The notes: generated from the letters alone by a model not told the origin. A stretch of 64,000 nt of DNA from Erwinia aphidicola (GCF_014773485.1 NZ_JACXBP010000003.1:434001-498000); one strand, 5' to 3'. Positions 12,023 through 21,905 are shown, counted from the first letter of the stretch. Numbers and translations are program-made.

Positions 12023-13375
12023 TTATACCACCCAGTGCGGCAGGCGAAGAGTGATTTCCAGTCCGCCGTCACGGGCATTCATTGCGCTGACGTCACCCCG
12101 ATGGGCCGCCACGACTTTACGCACGATGGATAACCCAAGGCCATAGCCTTTACCTGAAAGGGGCGAGTTTACGCGCACAAACGGGTCGAAAATGCTGGAA
12201 AGCTTATCCGCCTCCACCCCCGGCCCGCGATCGCGCACGCTGATAATCAGCCAGCCCTGCTCCTGGCGCAGGTTTATCTGCACCTGCTGGCCTTGCAGCG
12301 AGAAGCGCAGCGCATTACGCACCACATTCTCCACCGCCGAGCGGATCAGATTAGCATCCCCTTTGACGGTGTAATCCTGCTGCTCATCAGCGTACAACAG
12401 GATTTCAACGCCGGGAACCTGTGCTTCATAACGCGCATCGTTCGCCACCGCTTCCAGCAGCCCCAGCAGGTCGAAATACTGCTCATCCGGCAGCGCCTGA
12501 TGCTCTGCTCGCGACAGCGTCAGCAATTCGCCGATCATTTTATCCAGGCGCCGGGCTTCTTCATCAATGCGGTCGAGCGAAGTACCTACCGATTCCGGCG
12601 TCTGGCGCGCCAGCCCGGTCGCCAGCTGCAAACGTGCCAGCGGTGAGCGCAGCTCGTGCGAGACATCGTGCAGCAGCTCCTCACGGGCGCTGACCAGCAC
12701 CGACAGGCGCTCGACCATGGCATCAAAGTCCTGCGCCACCACCGACAGCTCATCGTGGCGGCGGCGCATCTGCGGGAACAGACGCACCGAAAGGTCACCT
12801 TTTGAAACGCGGGCAAAGCCGGCGCGCAGCTGGCGCATCGGGCGCGTCAGGTTCCAGGCAAGGATCAGGCTGAACAGCAGGCCACACACCATGCCGACGA
12901 TAAACAGCGGTTCCGGCATGTTCAGGATGCTGTGAGGATGCCTGCCCATGGAGCTGTCAGCGCGCAGCCCCGCCACGTCGTAGCTCAGCTGATACTGGCG
13001 GCCATCGGCCCCTTTGACCCACTCCGTTACCTCTTTGGGAAACTCACCCGGCCCCAGATCGCGGTTGAGTTCATCGCGCGGCTGAAGCTGCGGCGGCGGT
13101 GACGCCACCACTTTGACCGAGAAGAAACGCCGGTCGTTAGGCGGCCAGTCGACCATCATATCGTTCAGCGCCTCCATCCCGCCGCGCTGCAGCACCGAGA
13201 CGGCCGACGTCATCTGCAAATTAACGATGCGCTTAGTGGCCATGTTTTCTGGCGGCTCATGATGCTTGCCATATAAGCTAAAACCCAGCCAAAGCAGCTG
13301 GGTAATAGCGATATAGGTGAGCCAGAAGCCGATCAGGATCTTCCAAAACAGGAAGCCGCGGAAGCCGGTTTTCAT
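12023..13375 (-). CDS. Sensor histidine kinase, CpxA-like
   Basis: 450 residues: a membrane segment at about 8-34, a periplasmic region to about 154, a second membrane segment at about 155-175, HAMP (176-228), then a HisKA dimerisation helix with the phosphorylated His240 in LLHDVSHELRSP. The ATPase domain has the N box (ENVVRNALRFS), G1 (VRDRGPGV), F (FDPFVR) and G2 (GKGYGLGLSIV). The layout matches CpxA but the periplasmic part differs, so the signal may too. Its start overlaps the response-regulator stop by 4 bp, so the two are translationally coupled. Confidence 0.85.
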   Translation of the reverse strand: MKTGFRGFLFWKILIGFWLTYIAITQLLWLGFSLYGKHHEPPENMATKRIVNLQMTSAVSVLQRGGMEALNDMMVDWPPNDRRFFSVKVVASPPPQLQPRDELNRDLGPGEFPKEVTEWVKGADGRQYQLSYDVAGLRADSSMGRHPHSILNMPEPLFIVGMVCGLLFSLILAWNLTRPMRQLRAGFARVSKGDLSVRLFPQMRRRHDELSVVAQDFDAMVERLSVLVSAREELLHDVSHELRSPLARLQLATGLARQTPESVGTSLDRIDEEARRLDKMIGELLTLSRAEHQALPDEQYFDLLGLLEAVANDARYEAQVPGVEILLYADEQQDYTVKGDANLIRSAVENVVRNALRFSLQGQQVQINLRQEQGWLIISVRDRGPGVEADKLSSIFDPFVRVNSPLSGKGYGLGLSIVRKVVAAHRGDVSAMNARDGGLEITLRLPHWVV

Positions 13376-14052
13376 CGGATACGGTAGCCGATACTGCGCA
13401 CCGTCTCAATATTGATGGTGTCATGGGTCAGCGCGGCCAGCTTCTGGCGGATATTACTGATGTGCACGTCCACGCTGCGGTCGTAAGCTTCACGCGGGCG
13501 GCCTAACCCCTTTTCAGAGAGTTCATCTTTCGACACCACGCGGTCCGGCGAGCGCAGCAGCAGGTCCAGCAGGTTGAACTCCGATGCCGTCAGGTCAAAG
13601 GGCTTTTGCTGCCACTCGCTGATGCGCGTGGCCGGATTAAGCGTCAGCTCGCCCCAGGCGATAACATCTTTATTCTCAATAACCACGGGCTGCTCCTCCA
13701 CGCGGCGCAGCACCGCCCGCAGGCGCGCCACCAGCTCACGCGGGTAGCATGGCTTCGGCATATAGTCATCCGCCCCCATCTCAAGGCCGATCACGCGATC
13801 GATGTTGTCGCCCTTGGCGGTCAGCATAATCACCGGCAGGCGGCTGTTCTGTCGTACCTGGCGCAGCACGTCAATCCCGCTCATATCCGGCAGCATAATA
13901 TCAAGGATCATCGCGTGGTACTGGCCAGATAGCGCCCCATCCACGCCCGCTTTGCCGGTCAGCACCAGCGAGGCGTCAAAACCTTCCGCAATCAGATACT
14001 GACTGAGCATGGTGCCCAATTCGAGGTCGTCATCGACCAGTAAAATTTTCAT
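13372..14052 (-). CDS. OmpR-family response regulator, CpxR-like
   Basis: 226 residues. The receiver has the acidic pocket LLVDDD, phosphoacceptor Asp51 (MILDIMLPD), the Thr of MLTAKG and the Lys of MPKP. The OmpR-type winged helix at about 125-226 includes LTASEFNLLDLLLRSPDRVVSKDELSEKGLG and VDVHISNIRQKL...TVRSIGYRIR. First gene of the regulator-kinase-GntR set. It replaces pdxK and neighbours of E. coli between crr and cysM. CpxR is the nearest relative I recognise, but the genome probably has a separate true cpxRA; what this pair controls is unknown. Confidence 0.86.
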   Translation of the reverse strand: MKILLVDDDLELGTMLSQYLIAEGFDASLVLTGKAGVDGALSGQYHAMILDIMLPDMSGIDVLRQVRQNSRLPVIMLTAKGDNIDRVIGLEMGADDYMPKPCYPRELVARLRAVLRRVEEQPVVIENKDVIAWGELTLNPATRISEWQQKPFDLTASEFNLLDLLLRSPDRVVSKDELSEKGLGRPREAYDRSVDVHISNIRQKLAALTHDTINIETVRSIGYRIR

Positions 14053-14113
14053 ACAGGATCTCTCAATGATACAGCCGCCATTTTCGCCTTAAACCGACGA
14101 ATTAGCAGCCGCT

Positions 14114-14129
14114 TTTACCCAATCCTTAC
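14114..14129 (-). promoter_or_regulatory. CpxR-box-like direct repeat upstream of the CpxR-like gene
   Basis: On the minus strand GTAAG, six bases, then GTAAA, close to the CpxR consensus of two GTAAA half-sites about 5 bp apart. It lies 62-77 bp upstream of the regulator start, a suitable place for self-regulation. Confidence 0.4.
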
Positions 14130-14214
14130 AGTCTAACAAAGGCGGAAAAAAGGGGCGGAAGGATTTGATAGGCGCGGCGCCAGAAGGTTCTGCCGCCGTT
14201 GAGAAAAAGGAAGG

Positions 14215-15093
14215 CTAATAGACGCCGGTTGAGAGGTAGCGGTCGCCGCGATCGCAGATTATCGCCACGATGACGCTGCCGGGCTGTTCACGCGCGATAC
14301 GCAGCGCTCCCGCCACCGCGCCGCCGGAGCTGACCCCGCAGAAGATGCCTTCGCGCTGTGCCAGCTGGCGCATCGTCTCTTCGGCTTCCTGCTGTGACAT
14401 ATCGATCACCCGATCCACCAGCTCAGGACGGAAGATGCCCGGCAGATAGGCGGCAGGCCAGCGGCGAATGCCGGGAATGCTGCTGCCTTCCGAGGGCTGC
14501 AGCCCGACAATCTCCACCGAGCTACTCAGCTCTTTCAGATACCTGCCGACGCCGGTAATGGTCCCGGTGGTGCCCATGCTGGAGACAAAATGGGTCAGGC
14601 GGCCAGCGCTCTGCTGCCAGATTTCCGGCCCGGTCGTCTGATAATGCCCGAGCGGGTTATCCGGGTTGTTAAACTGATCCAGCACCTTGCCTTCCCCGCG
14701 TGCCGCCATCGCGGCGGCCAGGTCACGCGCGCCCTCCATGCCCTGCTCGCGGCTGACCAGAATCAGCTCGGCACCGTAGGCCTTCATCGCCGCCTGGCGC
14801 TCAATGCTCATATTCTCCGGCATCAGCAGCTTCAGCACATACCCTTTCATCGCAGCGATCATCGCCAGCGCAATACCGGTATTGCCGCTGGTCGCTTCAA
14901 TCAGCACGTCGCCAGGGTGAATTTCCCCGCGCAGCTCAGCCTGATGGATCATCGACAGCGCAGCACGGTCTTTCACCGAACCGGCGGGATTATTTCCCTC
15001 CAGCTTGAGCCAGATTTCGCTGCCGTTGTCCGGTGCCAGGCGCTGCAGCTTAATCAGCGGCGTCTTGCCGATGGTATTTTCGAGTGTGGTCAA
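14215..15093 (-). CDS. cysM: Cysteine synthase B (O-acetylserine sulfhydrylase B)
   Basis: PLP enzyme that makes cysteine from O-acetylserine with sulfide, or S-sulfocysteine with thiosulfate. 292 residues; E. coli CysM has 303, and the missing part is the C-terminal tail after GDRYLSTGVY. PLP Lys41 is in NNPAGSVKDRAALS, followed by [22 protein letters not shown] and GVSSGGAVAGAL. It is the last gene of cysPTWAM, 76 bp after cysA, with an intercistronic hairpin in the gap. The pairing with a thiosulfate-binding CysP fits its role. Confidence 0.95.
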   Translation of the reverse strand: MTTLENTIGKTPLIKLQRLAPDNGSEIWLKLEGNNPAGSVKDRAALSMIHQAELRGEIHPGDVLIEATSGNTGIALAMIAAMKGYVLKLLMPENMSIERQAAMKAYGAELILVSREQGMEGARDLAAAMAARGEGKVLDQFNNPDNPLGHYQTTGPEIWQQSAGRLTHFVSSMGTTGTITGVGRYLKELSSSVEIVGLQPSEGSSIPGIRRWPAAYLPGIFRPELVDRVIDMSQQEAEETMRQLAQREGIFCGVSSGGAVAGALRIAREQPGSVIVAIICDRGDRYLSTGVY

Positions 15094-15117
15094 GGTGTGA
15101 TTCCCGGCATGAAATGA

Positions 15118-15143
15118 GAGAGGCCGGAATTACCCAGCCTCTC
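15118..15143 (-). other. Intercistronic hairpin between cysA and cysM
   Basis: GAGAGGC (15118-15124) and GCCTCTC (15137-15143) are complementary with a 12-nt loop, inside the 76-bp cysA-cysM gap. No U-run follows in the transcript direction. It may tune the relative amounts of cysM and cysA mRNA. Confidence 0.4.
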
Positions 15144-15169
15144 CCCAAAAGATGTCAGAACAAAAAATA

Positions 15170-16258
15170 TCAGGCGCTATGCGCAAAGGCAACAGGGCGT
15201 AATGGCGTATCACCGTGATACAGGCGCGCGTGCTGCAGGCCAACGAACAGACGCTCACCGCGGATCGGGGCGACCTGGTCCCCCTCCATTACCACGGTAA
15301 TTGGCTCACCGCTCCACTCTGCGGGCTGAACCACCAGCTGCCAGTAATGCCCACGCGGGCTGACTTCCAGAATCTGTACCGGCAGCGGCGTTTCCAGGCT
15401 GCTCTGGCGGCTGACGTTAATCTCCCACGGGCGCAGGAACAGCTCAACCGCCCCCTGATGTGCCGGCGCGTAGCCCAGCGGCCAGTGATGGGCACCAACG
15501 TGGAACTGGGAGCCGTGCACTTCGCCGTCGAAGCGGTTCACTTCGCCGAGGAACTCCAGCACAAAACGGGTGGCCGGATCGCGCCAGACGTCGTCCGGCG
15601 TGCCCACCTGCTCAATGTTGCCCTGGCTCATCACCACCACGCGGTCGGCGACTTCCATCGCTTCTTCCTGATCATGAGTCACGAAGACGCTGGTGAACTT
15701 GAGTTCTTCATGCAGCTGACGCAGCCAGCGGCGCAGCTCTTTGCGCACCTGCGCATCCAGCGCGCCAAATGGCTCATCCAGCAGCAAAATCTGTGGCTCA
15801 ACGGCCAGCGCACGCGCCAGCGCCACACGCTGCTTCTGCCCGCCTGACAGCTGTGCCGGATAGCGGCTGGCAAGATGCCCCAGCTGCACCATCTCCAGCA
15901 GGCGGGTGACCTTCTGCTTAATTTCTGCTGCTGACGGGCGTTCGCGGCGTGGCAGCACCGACAGGCCAAAGGCGATATTGTCGAACACCGTCATATGACG
16001 GAACAGCGCGTAGTGCTGGAACACAAAGCCGACCTGGCGATCGCGGGCATGCACGCGGCTGACATCCTTCCCGTGGAAGCTCAGGCGCCCGCTGTTCTGG
16101 TTTTCCAGCCCGGCGATAATACGCAGCAGCGTGGTTTTGCCGGAGCCAGACGGCCCCAGCAGCGCCACCATTTGCCCGGAAGGGATATCCAGGGAAATAT
16201 CGTTCAGGACTTTCGTCTTGCCGAAGGATTTATTGATGTTACCGATCTCAATGCTCAT
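15170..16258 (-). CDS. cysA: Sulfate/thiosulfate ABC transporter ATPase CysA
   Basis: 362 residues. Walker [12 protein letters not shown] (about 34-44), Q-loop [11 protein letters not shown] signature [15 protein letters not shown], Walker [13 protein letters not shown] and the switch His in [11 protein letters not shown]-terminal TOBE-type regulatory region begins near [16 protein letters not shown]. It powers the CysT-CysW channel. Its start overlaps the cysW stop by 11 bp. Confidence 0.97.
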   Translation of the reverse strand: MSIEIGNINKSFGKTKVLNDISLDIPSGQMVALLGPSGSGKTTLLRIIAGLENQNSGRLSFHGKDVSRVHARDRQVGFVFQHYALFRHMTVFDNIAFGLSVLPRRERPSAAEIKQKVTRLLEMVQLGHLASRYPAQLSGGQKQRVALARALAVEPQILLLDEPFGALDAQVRKELRRWLRQLHEELKFTSVFVTHDQEEAMEVADRVVVMSQGNIEQVGTPDDVWRDPATRFVLEFLGEVNRFDGEVHGSQFHVGAHHWPLGYAPAHQGAVELFLRPWEINVSRQSSLETPLPVQILEVSPRGHYWQLVVQPAEWSGEPITVVMEGDQVAPIRGERLFVGLQHARLYHGDTPLRPVAFAHSA

Positions 16259-17123
16259 GGTTCCCCTCCCGTTGCAAGCGCTTCTGCTGGCTCTCTAACC
16301 GCCACTGCACCGCACTTTTCAGAAACAGCGTCACTATCGCCATCAGAGTCAACAAGCCCGCGGCGGTAAATGCGCCCACGCTGTTGTAGTCCTGATGCAG
16401 TAATTCAACCTGTAATGGCAGCGTGTAGGTCTCGCCGCGAATCGATCCCGATACCACCGAGACCGCACCAAACTCACCAATCGCACGGGCGTTGGTTAAC
16501 ACCACGCCATAAAGCAGCGCCCAGCGGATATTGGGCAGCGTCACGCGCCAGAACATTTTCCAGCCGGAGGCGCCCAGCAGCACCGCCGCTTCATCTTCGT
16601 GCGAGCCCTGGCTCAGCATCACCGGCACCAGTTCGCGCACCACAAACGGACAGGTGACAAATATGGTGACCATGGCCATGCCCTGCCAGGAGAACATCAG
16701 CTGGATGTTATGGGCATCCAGCCAGCCGCCTGCCGGGCCGTTCACGCCCCAGAACAGCAGATACATCAGCCCTGCCACCACCGGCGACACGGCGAAAGGA
16801 ATATCAAACAGCGTCAGCAGCAGCTGGCGACCGGGGAAGCTAAAACGCGTCACCAGCCAGGCCAGCAGGGTTCCGAACACCAGGTTGACCGGCACCGCGA
16901 TCAGCGCAATCAGCACGGTCAGCCAGATCGAGTGCAGCATATCGGCATCGCCAAGATTGCTCAGCGTGGCCATCAGCCCCTCAGAAAATGCGGTAGTGAA
17001 AATTGCCACTAAAGGCACCACCAGCAGCAGCAGGGAGATCAGCATCCCCAGGCCAATCAGGATCCACTTACCCCACTGAAAGCGGGTACGATCTGCCCCT
17101 TTAAAATCGGTAACGTCTGCCAT
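16248..17123 (-). CDS. cysW: Sulfate/thiosulfate ABC transporter permease CysW
   Basis: 291 residues with six expected membrane helices (first near residues 20-45). The ABC permease EAA loop is in [25 protein letters not shown]; the motif [17 protein letters not shown] is typical of sulfate/molybdate permeases. It pairs with CysT to form the inner-membrane channel. Its start codon overlaps the last base of cysT, and its 3' end overlaps cysA. Confidence 0.97.
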   Translation of the reverse strand: MADVTDFKGADRTRFQWGKWILIGLGMLISLLLLVVPLVAIFTTAFSEGLMATLSNLGDADMLHSIWLTVLIALIAVPVNLVFGTLLAWLVTRFSFPGRQLLLTLFDIPFAVSPVVAGLMYLLFWGVNGPAGGWLDAHNIQLMFSWQGMAMVTIFVTCPFVVRELVPVMLSQGSHEDEAAVLLGASGWKMFWRVTLPNIRWALLYGVVLTNARAIGEFGAVSVVSGSIRGETYTLPLQVELLHQDYNSVGAFTAAGLLTLMAIVTLFLKSAVQWRLESQQKRLQREGNHEH

Positions 17124-17956
17124 TAGTGGCCTCCAATACGACGGCCAAAGCGGCTCTGCAGGGTGTTAATCGCAAACAGCAGCAGCAGCGAGGCGGCGAG
17201 GATAACCGAGGCAATCGCGCTGGCTGCCGGATAATCGAACTCCTGCAGGCGCACAAAAATCATCAGCGAGGTCACTTCAGTTTTCCACGCAATATTCCCG
17301 GCGATGAAGATCACTGCGCCAAACTCGCCGAGGCTGCGGGTGAACGACAGCGCGGTTCCGGCCAGCAGCGCCGGGCCAACTTCCGGCAGCACCACGCGGC
17401 GGAAGCTCTGCCACGGCGTCGCACCTAAGGTTTCAGCCGCTTCTTCATACTCTGGTCCTAACTCTTCCAGCACCGGCTGCACGGTACGCACCACAAACGG
17501 GATACTGGTAAACGCCATCGCCACGGCAATACCGAGCCAGGTGTAAGAGACTTTAATATCGAACTGCGCCAGCCACTGACCGTACCAGCCGTTGACCGAG
17601 AACAGCCCGGCCAGCGTCAAACCCGCTACCGCGGTTGGCAGCGCAAACGGCAGGTCCATCAGGCCATCAAGCATGGCGCGGCCCGGGAAGCGGTAGCGCG
17701 TCAAGATCCATGCCATCAGCATGCCAAACAGCGCGTTGAAGAGGGATGCCACACCGGCAGCCAGCAGGGTCACTTCATACGCCGCAACCACCTGCGGGTT
17801 GGTGATCACTTCCCAGTACTGCGCCAGCGTCATCTGCGACAGCTGCATCAGCAGCGCGCTGATCGGCAGCAGCAGGATCAGACAGGTGAAAAACAGGCTG
17901 CTGCCAAGGCTGATGCCAAACCCGGGCAGTACGCGCTTACTACTGGTTGCAAACAT
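17123..17956 (-). CDS. cysT: Sulfate/thiosulfate ABC transporter permease CysT (CysU)
   Basis: 277 residues, strongly hydrophobic, with the first helix at about 20-45. The EAA loop TLGATPWQSFRRVVLPEVGPALLAG and SFTRSLGEFGAVIFIAGN identify the sulfate permease family. It begins two bases after the cysP stop and is coupled to cysW, the usual cysP-T-W-A-M order. Confidence 0.97.
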   Translation of the reverse strand: MFATSSKRVLPGFGISLGSSLFFTCLILLLPISALLMQLSQMTLAQYWEVITNPQVVAAYEVTLLAAGVASLFNALFGMLMAWILTRYRFPGRAMLDGLMDLPFALPTAVAGLTLAGLFSVNGWYGQWLAQFDIKVSYTWLGIAVAMAFTSIPFVVRTVQPVLEELGPEYEEAAETLGATPWQSFRRVVLPEVGPALLAGTALSFTRSLGEFGAVIFIAGNIAWKTEVTSLMIFVRLQEFDYPAASAIASVILAASLLLLFAINTLQSRFGRRIGGH

Positions 17957-17958
17957 CT

Positions 17959-18972
17959 TTAACGCCCCGCCGCTAACAGCTTATCCAGCTCGCCACCGCT
18001 GACGAAATGGGTTTTCATCACCTGATCCCAGCTTCCGAAAGACTCCTCAACCTTAAACAGGTTGGTCTGCGGGAAGCGATCTTTCTGTTCAGCCATCAGC
18101 TGCGGATTATTCACCCGGTAGTAAAACTGGGTCATTATCTGCTGTGCCTTCGGCGTGTAGAGATAGTTGAGATAGGCCTTGGCCGCGTCTTCGGTTTTGT
18201 TGTGTTCGACATTTTTATCGATCCACGCCACCGGGAACTCCGCCAGAATATTGGTTTTCGGTACGATCACTTCATAACCGTCTTTCGCGTACTGGTTGCG
18301 GATGGTGTTCACCTCCGACTCAAAGCTGATCAGCACATCGCCCAGCCCGCGCTCCACAAAGGTGGTGGTGGCCCCGCGTCCGCCGGTATCAAACACTTCG
18401 ACGTTTTTCAGGAACTGGGTCATCGACTTCTCGGTTTTGGCTTTATCCTGGCCATCGGACCGATCGAAAGCCCCCCACGCGGCCAGATAGGTATAGCGCG
18501 CATTACCGGAGGTTTTCGGATTCGGGAAAATCAGCTTCACATCGTCACGCACCAGGTCGTTCCAGTCGTGGATGTTCTTCGGGTTACCTTTACGCACCAG
18601 GAAGGCCATGGTGGAGTAAAAGGGCGAGCTGTTATTCGGCAGGCGCTGCTTCCAGTCGGCCGGGATCAGGTTGCCTTTGTCATGCAGGATCTGCACGTCC
18701 GTGGTCTGATTGTAGGTTACCACGTCCGCCTTTAGCCCCTGCAGGATTGCCAGCGCCTGCTTGGAGGAACCGGCATGGGACTGTTTTATGGTCAGGGTGT
18801 CGCCCGGATGCTGCTGCGCCCACTGCTGCTCAAACGGTGCATTCAGGGCGGTAAACAGCTCGCGTGACACATCATACGAACTGTTGAGAAGTTCTGTGGC
18901 CTGCGCGCCTGTTGCCAGCAGTATAGAAAGTGCGGTAGCGCTCACTAATTTTTTAACCGTCGGTAACGTCAT
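17959..18972 (-). CDS. cysP: Periplasmic thiosulfate/sulfate-binding protein CysP
   Basis: 337 residues from the ATG at 18972, preceded by AGGGTG; the frame extends 12 codons upstream through a palindrome and is not favoured. Signal peptide at about 1-25, ending near [11 protein letters not shown]. The mature part is very close to CysP as remembered ([55 protein letters not shown]). This favours CysP over the sulfate-binding paralogue Sbp. First gene of the operon; CysB control is expected. Confidence 0.96.
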   Translation of the reverse strand: MTLPTVKKLVSATALSILLATGAQATELLNSSYDVSRELFTALNAPFEQQWAQQHPGDTLTIKQSHAGSSKQALAILQGLKADVVTYNQTTDVQILHDKGNLIPADWKQRLPNNSSPFYSTMAFLVRKGNPKNIHDWNDLVRDDVKLIFPNPKTSGNARYTYLAAWGAFDRSDGQDKAKTEKSMTQFLKNVEVFDTGGRGATTTFVERGLGDVLISFESEVNTIRNQYAKDGYEVIVPKTNILAEFPVAWIDKNVEHNKTEDAAKAYLNYLYTPKAQQIMTQFYYRVNNPQLMAEQKDRFPQTNLFKVEESFGSWDQVMKTHFVSGGELDKLLAAGR

Positions 18973-18990
18973 ATTGCACCCTGAAAGATT

Positions 18991-19005
18991 GCCTGCCAGG
19001 CAGGC
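18991..19005. repeat. GCCTGCC / GGCAGGC palindrome in the cysP leader
   Basis: A perfect 7-bp inverted repeat with a single A at the centre, 19 bp upstream of the cysP ATG. It could form a small hairpin in the cysP mRNA leader or be a protein site. Confidence 0.35.
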
Positions 19006-19137
19006 CATAAGAGCGTTCAGTTTATTTATAACCCGGGTGAAAGCTGTAGCGGTTTTATATACCGTTTGGTGCTTTGCAAGTAGAAAACGCTATAAGGGTG
19101 TGGAATTGGTTATGCAGGGGATGGGAAATGAACGTCG

Positions 19138-19177
19138 GGGCGGGTCATGACCCGCCCGGTCCAGGCATGCCTGGACC
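19138..19177. repeat. Two back-to-back perfect 20-bp palindromes
   Basis: GGGCGGGTCA / TGACCCGCCC at 19138-19157 is followed without a gap by GGTCCAGGCA / TGCCTGGACC at 19158-19177, both perfect. They lie in the 225-bp cysP-yfeX gap, 20 bp past the yfeX stop. The second shares the core CAGGCATGCCTG and a following CTACG-like tail with the palindrome at 38479-38498. REP-like units after genes are the likely class. Confidence 0.7.
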
Positions 19178-19197
19178 CTACGTGTGGCTAACTGACA

Positions 19198-20091
19198 TTA
19201 CAACGCCGCTAGCTGCTCCAGCGACGGCGCATAGAAGTAGCTGCCGCTTACCGGCTTGGTGAAGCGCAGCATCGCATCGAACTTGCCGTCGGTTTCGCCA
19301 AACATGCTCAGCAGCTGCTGCTCAATGTTATGTAGCGTATGGCAATAGGCGAGGAAAAACAGCCCGTTGGTGCCGCTGGCCGTGCCGTACGGCAGGCTCT
19401 GACGCAGGATCTTCAGCCCTGCCCCATTTTCCTTAAGGTCAACGCGCGCCACGTGTGAGGTCGCCGGGCGGGCATCCCCTTCCAGCTCTTCATTACTGAC
19501 TTTGGTACGGCCCATAATCTGCTCCTGCTTATCCACCGCCAGGCGGTTAAACATTTTCAGATTGTGCTGCCAGCGCTGGCTGAACACGTAGCTCCCCCCC
19601 GCATTAGCGCCCGCGGCAATAATCGCCACCTGCTGGCGCTTTTCACCCTGAGGGTTTTCAGTGCCGTCAACAAAGCCGCTCAGATCGCGGTCTTCCGTCC
19701 AGCGGAAGCCGTGCGTCTCTTCGGCAATGCGCAGGGTGTCACCAAAGGCCGCGAGCGCAGCCTGGGCAAGGCTAAAGTTAACATCGTGACGCAGCGACTG
19801 AATATGGATCAGCAGGTCGCGCTGGGTGGCGGGGGCCATGCCCTTGCCCAGCGGCAGGAAATCTTTCAGCTCGCTGACCTGTGACGGATTGAGGTCGCTC
19901 CACAGGCCGTTGCCAAAAGCAATCACGGCACCGAGGCCGGCATCCGGGTACTGCTGCTGCAGTGCTGCTAACTGCTGTAAGAAGTTCGCCACGGCGCGGC
20001 GCAGATCGGCAATATCGCCCGCCACCATGGCTTCAAGGTAAATAGCAAAACGGCGATGTTCTAACAAAATGCCGCTCTGGAAATGGGACAT
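19198..20091 (-). CDS. yfeX: Dyp-type heme peroxidase YfeX
   Basis: 297 residues, cytoplasmic (no Tat signal). The Dyp-type GXXDG motif is GFVDG at 139-143, with Asp142 the likely distal catalytic residue. His213 in [12 protein letters not shown] is the predicted proximal heme ligand, and the distal Arg region is in [12 protein letters not shown]. coli YfeX (299 residues) oxidises porphyrinogens and has been debated as a deferrochelatase. In this window it lies near hemF. Confidence 0.93.
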   Translation of the reverse strand: MSHFQSGILLEHRRFAIYLEAMVAGDIADLRRAVANFLQQLAALQQQYPDAGLGAVIAFGNGLWSDLNPSQVSELKDFLPLGKGMAPATQRDLLIHIQSLRHDVNFSLAQAALAAFGDTLRIAEETHGFRWTEDRDLSGFVDGTENPQGEKRQQVAIIAAGANAGGSYVFSQRWQHNLKMFNRLAVDKQEQIMGRTKVSNEELEGDARPATSHVARVDLKENGAGLKILRQSLPYGTASGTNGLFFLAYCHTLHNIEQQLLSMFGETDGKFDAMLRFTKPVSGSYFYAPSLEQLAAL

Positions 20092-20207
20092 ACTGCTCTC
20101 CTGGCGTTCAGGTTATTTCTGGTCGATTTTGCGCCGTATCATACCTTAAATCGTACCGCCAGGAGACTATTTATACGCAGTATTACTGGGGTCTTTGTCG
20201 CCAGGCT

Positions 20208-20831
20208 TTAGCGGCGCCAGATAATTTTGCTCAGCTTCCAGCTTTTCAACGCATCGTCAGACGGCATCAATCCTTCCGGCCCGTGCCATTCGCCGCTGAA
20301 CTGGTAGCTGATGTGCTGGCTGCCCGGCGCCTTACACTCCACGCTGGCGCTGTCGCCTGCGCTGGTCTGCTGGCAGGCGCCAAACGCTTTGCTGTAGAGA
20401 TCGCTGAATGGCGTGCCGATCTTAACGCCGCTCTCAGTGGCCACATCGCTGTCGCTGACCTCAATCTGGTTAACGGTCGTCTGCCCCGTCAGCACCATCT
20501 TGACCTGTTTGTCGCTGTCCAGCGCCTGCCAGAAGTGCACGATATTACCGTTGGCGGTGCGCATCCCCTGGCGCAGCTGATAGTTGCCGCTCAGGCCATC
20601 CTCTATCGCCTCCTGCTGCATGGCGGTGCTGCCATTGACTTTACCCACGCCCTGCTCGCTCACCTGCAGCGAAGAACTAAACCAGTGCGTGGGGGACAGG
20701 CTGGACCACGACCAGGAAATCGGATTCCACCAGGTGGACGACGAGGCGCTTTGCGGCTGCGAAGAAGAGGAACCGGCGCAGCCAGCCAGCATGATGGTGG
20801 CGATTAACAGCGCCGGGCGAAAAGTTTTCAT
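20208..20831 (-). CDS. yfeY: YfeY, DUF1131 lipoprotein, sigma-E type
   Basis: 207 residues. N-terminal lipoprotein signal with lipobox LAGC (Cys at about residue 18), then a Ser/Trp-rich low-complexity stretch and the conserved DUF1131 domain. The +2 residue is Ala, so outer-membrane sorting is expected. Function is unknown; in E. coli it is called an RpoE-regulated lipoprotein. A good sigma-E promoter match lies just upstream (20871-20898), so it may be expressed separately from ypeA-yfeZ. Confidence 0.9.
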   Translation of the reverse strand: MKTFRPALLIATIMLAGCAGSSSSQPQSASSSTWWNPISWSWSSLSPTHWFSSSLQVSEQGVGKVNGSTAMQQEAIEDGLSGNYQLRQGMRTANGNIVHFWQALDSDKQVKMVLTGQTTVNQIEVSDSDVATESGVKIGTPFSDLYSKAFGACQQTSAGDSASVECKAPGSQHISYQFSGEWHGPEGLMPSDDALKSWKLSKIIWRR

Positions 20832-20870
20832 GACAACTCCAGTGAATAAACGGGGTCCTTAATTACCTGC

Positions 20871-20898
20871 TTGGAGTACCGGCAGGCAAAAAAGTTTT
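20871..20898 (-). promoter_or_regulatory. Putative sigma-E promoter of yfeY
   Basis: On the minus strand AAAACTT (20892-20898), 16 nt, then TCCAA (20871-20875), against the sigma-E consensus GGAACTT-N16-TCTRA. The -10 is 40 bp from the yfeY ATG. yfeY is a known sigma-E target in E. coli, so this is a likely functional match. Confidence 0.55.
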
Positions 20899-20900
20899 AT

Positions 20901-21347
20901 TTAATGATTTTTTGCCGGGTCGAAGCAGTCGCGCAGCCGCGGGGAGAACAGCAGCGCCAGCAGCGCAAGGCCATCCAGCAGCGTCACCATCAGCAGCAGT
21001 TCGGAGAGCGGATCCTCTTCCTGCCACTGCATCAGCAGCGGCGCCAGCATCGTCACCGCCAGCGTGATAATCAGCACCCAGCGCCAGGCCTGCCACAGGC
21101 GCGGCAGGCGCTGACGATAACCGGTCAGCAGCAGGCCGATGGCGGCTGGAATGCCAAAACCCAGGCCGAGCCAAAACGAGTGAGTATCCGGGTAGAACAG
21201 CTCCAGCAGCTGCGTGCCCTGCTGGCGCGACGCACCGGCCATAACAAACATCACCCAGGTGCGGGCCTGCAGCAGTAAGATCGCCCAAAAGCTCAGCGGC
21301 AGTCGCAGCTGGCCTTTGGCGTCGTAATCATCAGGGGAATAATTCAA
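20901..21347 (-). CDS. yfeZ: YfeZ, DUF2919 inner-membrane protein
   Basis: 148 residues with about four membrane helices and a short cytoplasmic N-terminus (MNYSPDDYDAKGQLRLP). The LPLSFWAILLLQARTWVMF motif is characteristic of DUF2919. Function is unknown. It starts 9 bp after the ypeA stop, so ypeA-yfeZ are co-transcribed. Confidence 0.88.
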   Translation of the reverse strand: MNYSPDDYDAKGQLRLPLSFWAILLLQARTWVMFVMAGASRQQGTQLLELFYPDTHSFWLGLGFGIPAAIGLLLTGYRQRLPRLWQAWRWVLIITLAVTMLAPLLMQWQEEDPLSELLLMVTLLDGLALLALLFSPRLRDCFDPAKNH

Positions 21348-21356
21348 AATAATAAA

Positions 21357-21782
21357 TTAATACTCGCGGTCTTCAATCAGACGCTTGCCAAGCAGCAGGC
21401 TGTCCTGAGTTTCATAATCCAGCTTTTCGTAAAAGCCCGCAACCGCATCGTTCTCTTCGCGCACCATCACATTGATTTTTGGGCAGCCGCGCGCAATCAG
21501 TTTTTTCTCCAGGCGATTAATCAGCGCGTTGGCAAAGCCACGGCCCTGATAATCAGGGTGCACGCCGAGATAATAGGCAGAGCCGCGATGTCCGTCGTAG
21601 CCGCCCATCAGCGTGCCAACGATCTCGCCCCCCACCACCGCCACCAGGAACAGATCCGGGTCGTGATTGAGCTTACGCTCGATATCCATTTCCGGGTCAT
21701 TCCACGGACGTAACAAATCGCAACGCTCCCAAAGGGTGATCACTTCTTCAAAATCATCTTGTCGGAATGCGCGGATTTCCAT
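21357..21782 (-). CDS. ypeA: GNAT acetyltransferase YpeA
   Basis: 141 residues with a single GNAT domain. The acetyl-CoA binding motif A is [23 protein letters not shown], followed by [19 protein letters not shown] and [11 protein letters not shown]. The acetyl acceptor is not known for this family member. Divergent from amiA and followed by yfeZ-yfeY. Confidence 0.92.
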   Translation of the reverse strand: MEIRAFRQDDFEEVITLWERCDLLRPWNDPEMDIERKLNHDPDLFLVAVVGGEIVGTLMGGYDGHRGSAYYLGVHPDYQGRGFANALINRLEKKLIARGCPKINVMVREENDAVAGFYEKLDYETQDSLLLGKRLIEDREY

Positions 21783-21905
21783 GGGATATACCTGATGTTA
21801 AGGCTAATTTGCTGATTATCACGCTTTCTTCTGCGGGTGCAAGTCTGTTAACGCACCTGAAAGAAAAAAAACGGCCGTTGTGCAATTAGTCAGCTGAAAT
21901 AACTG

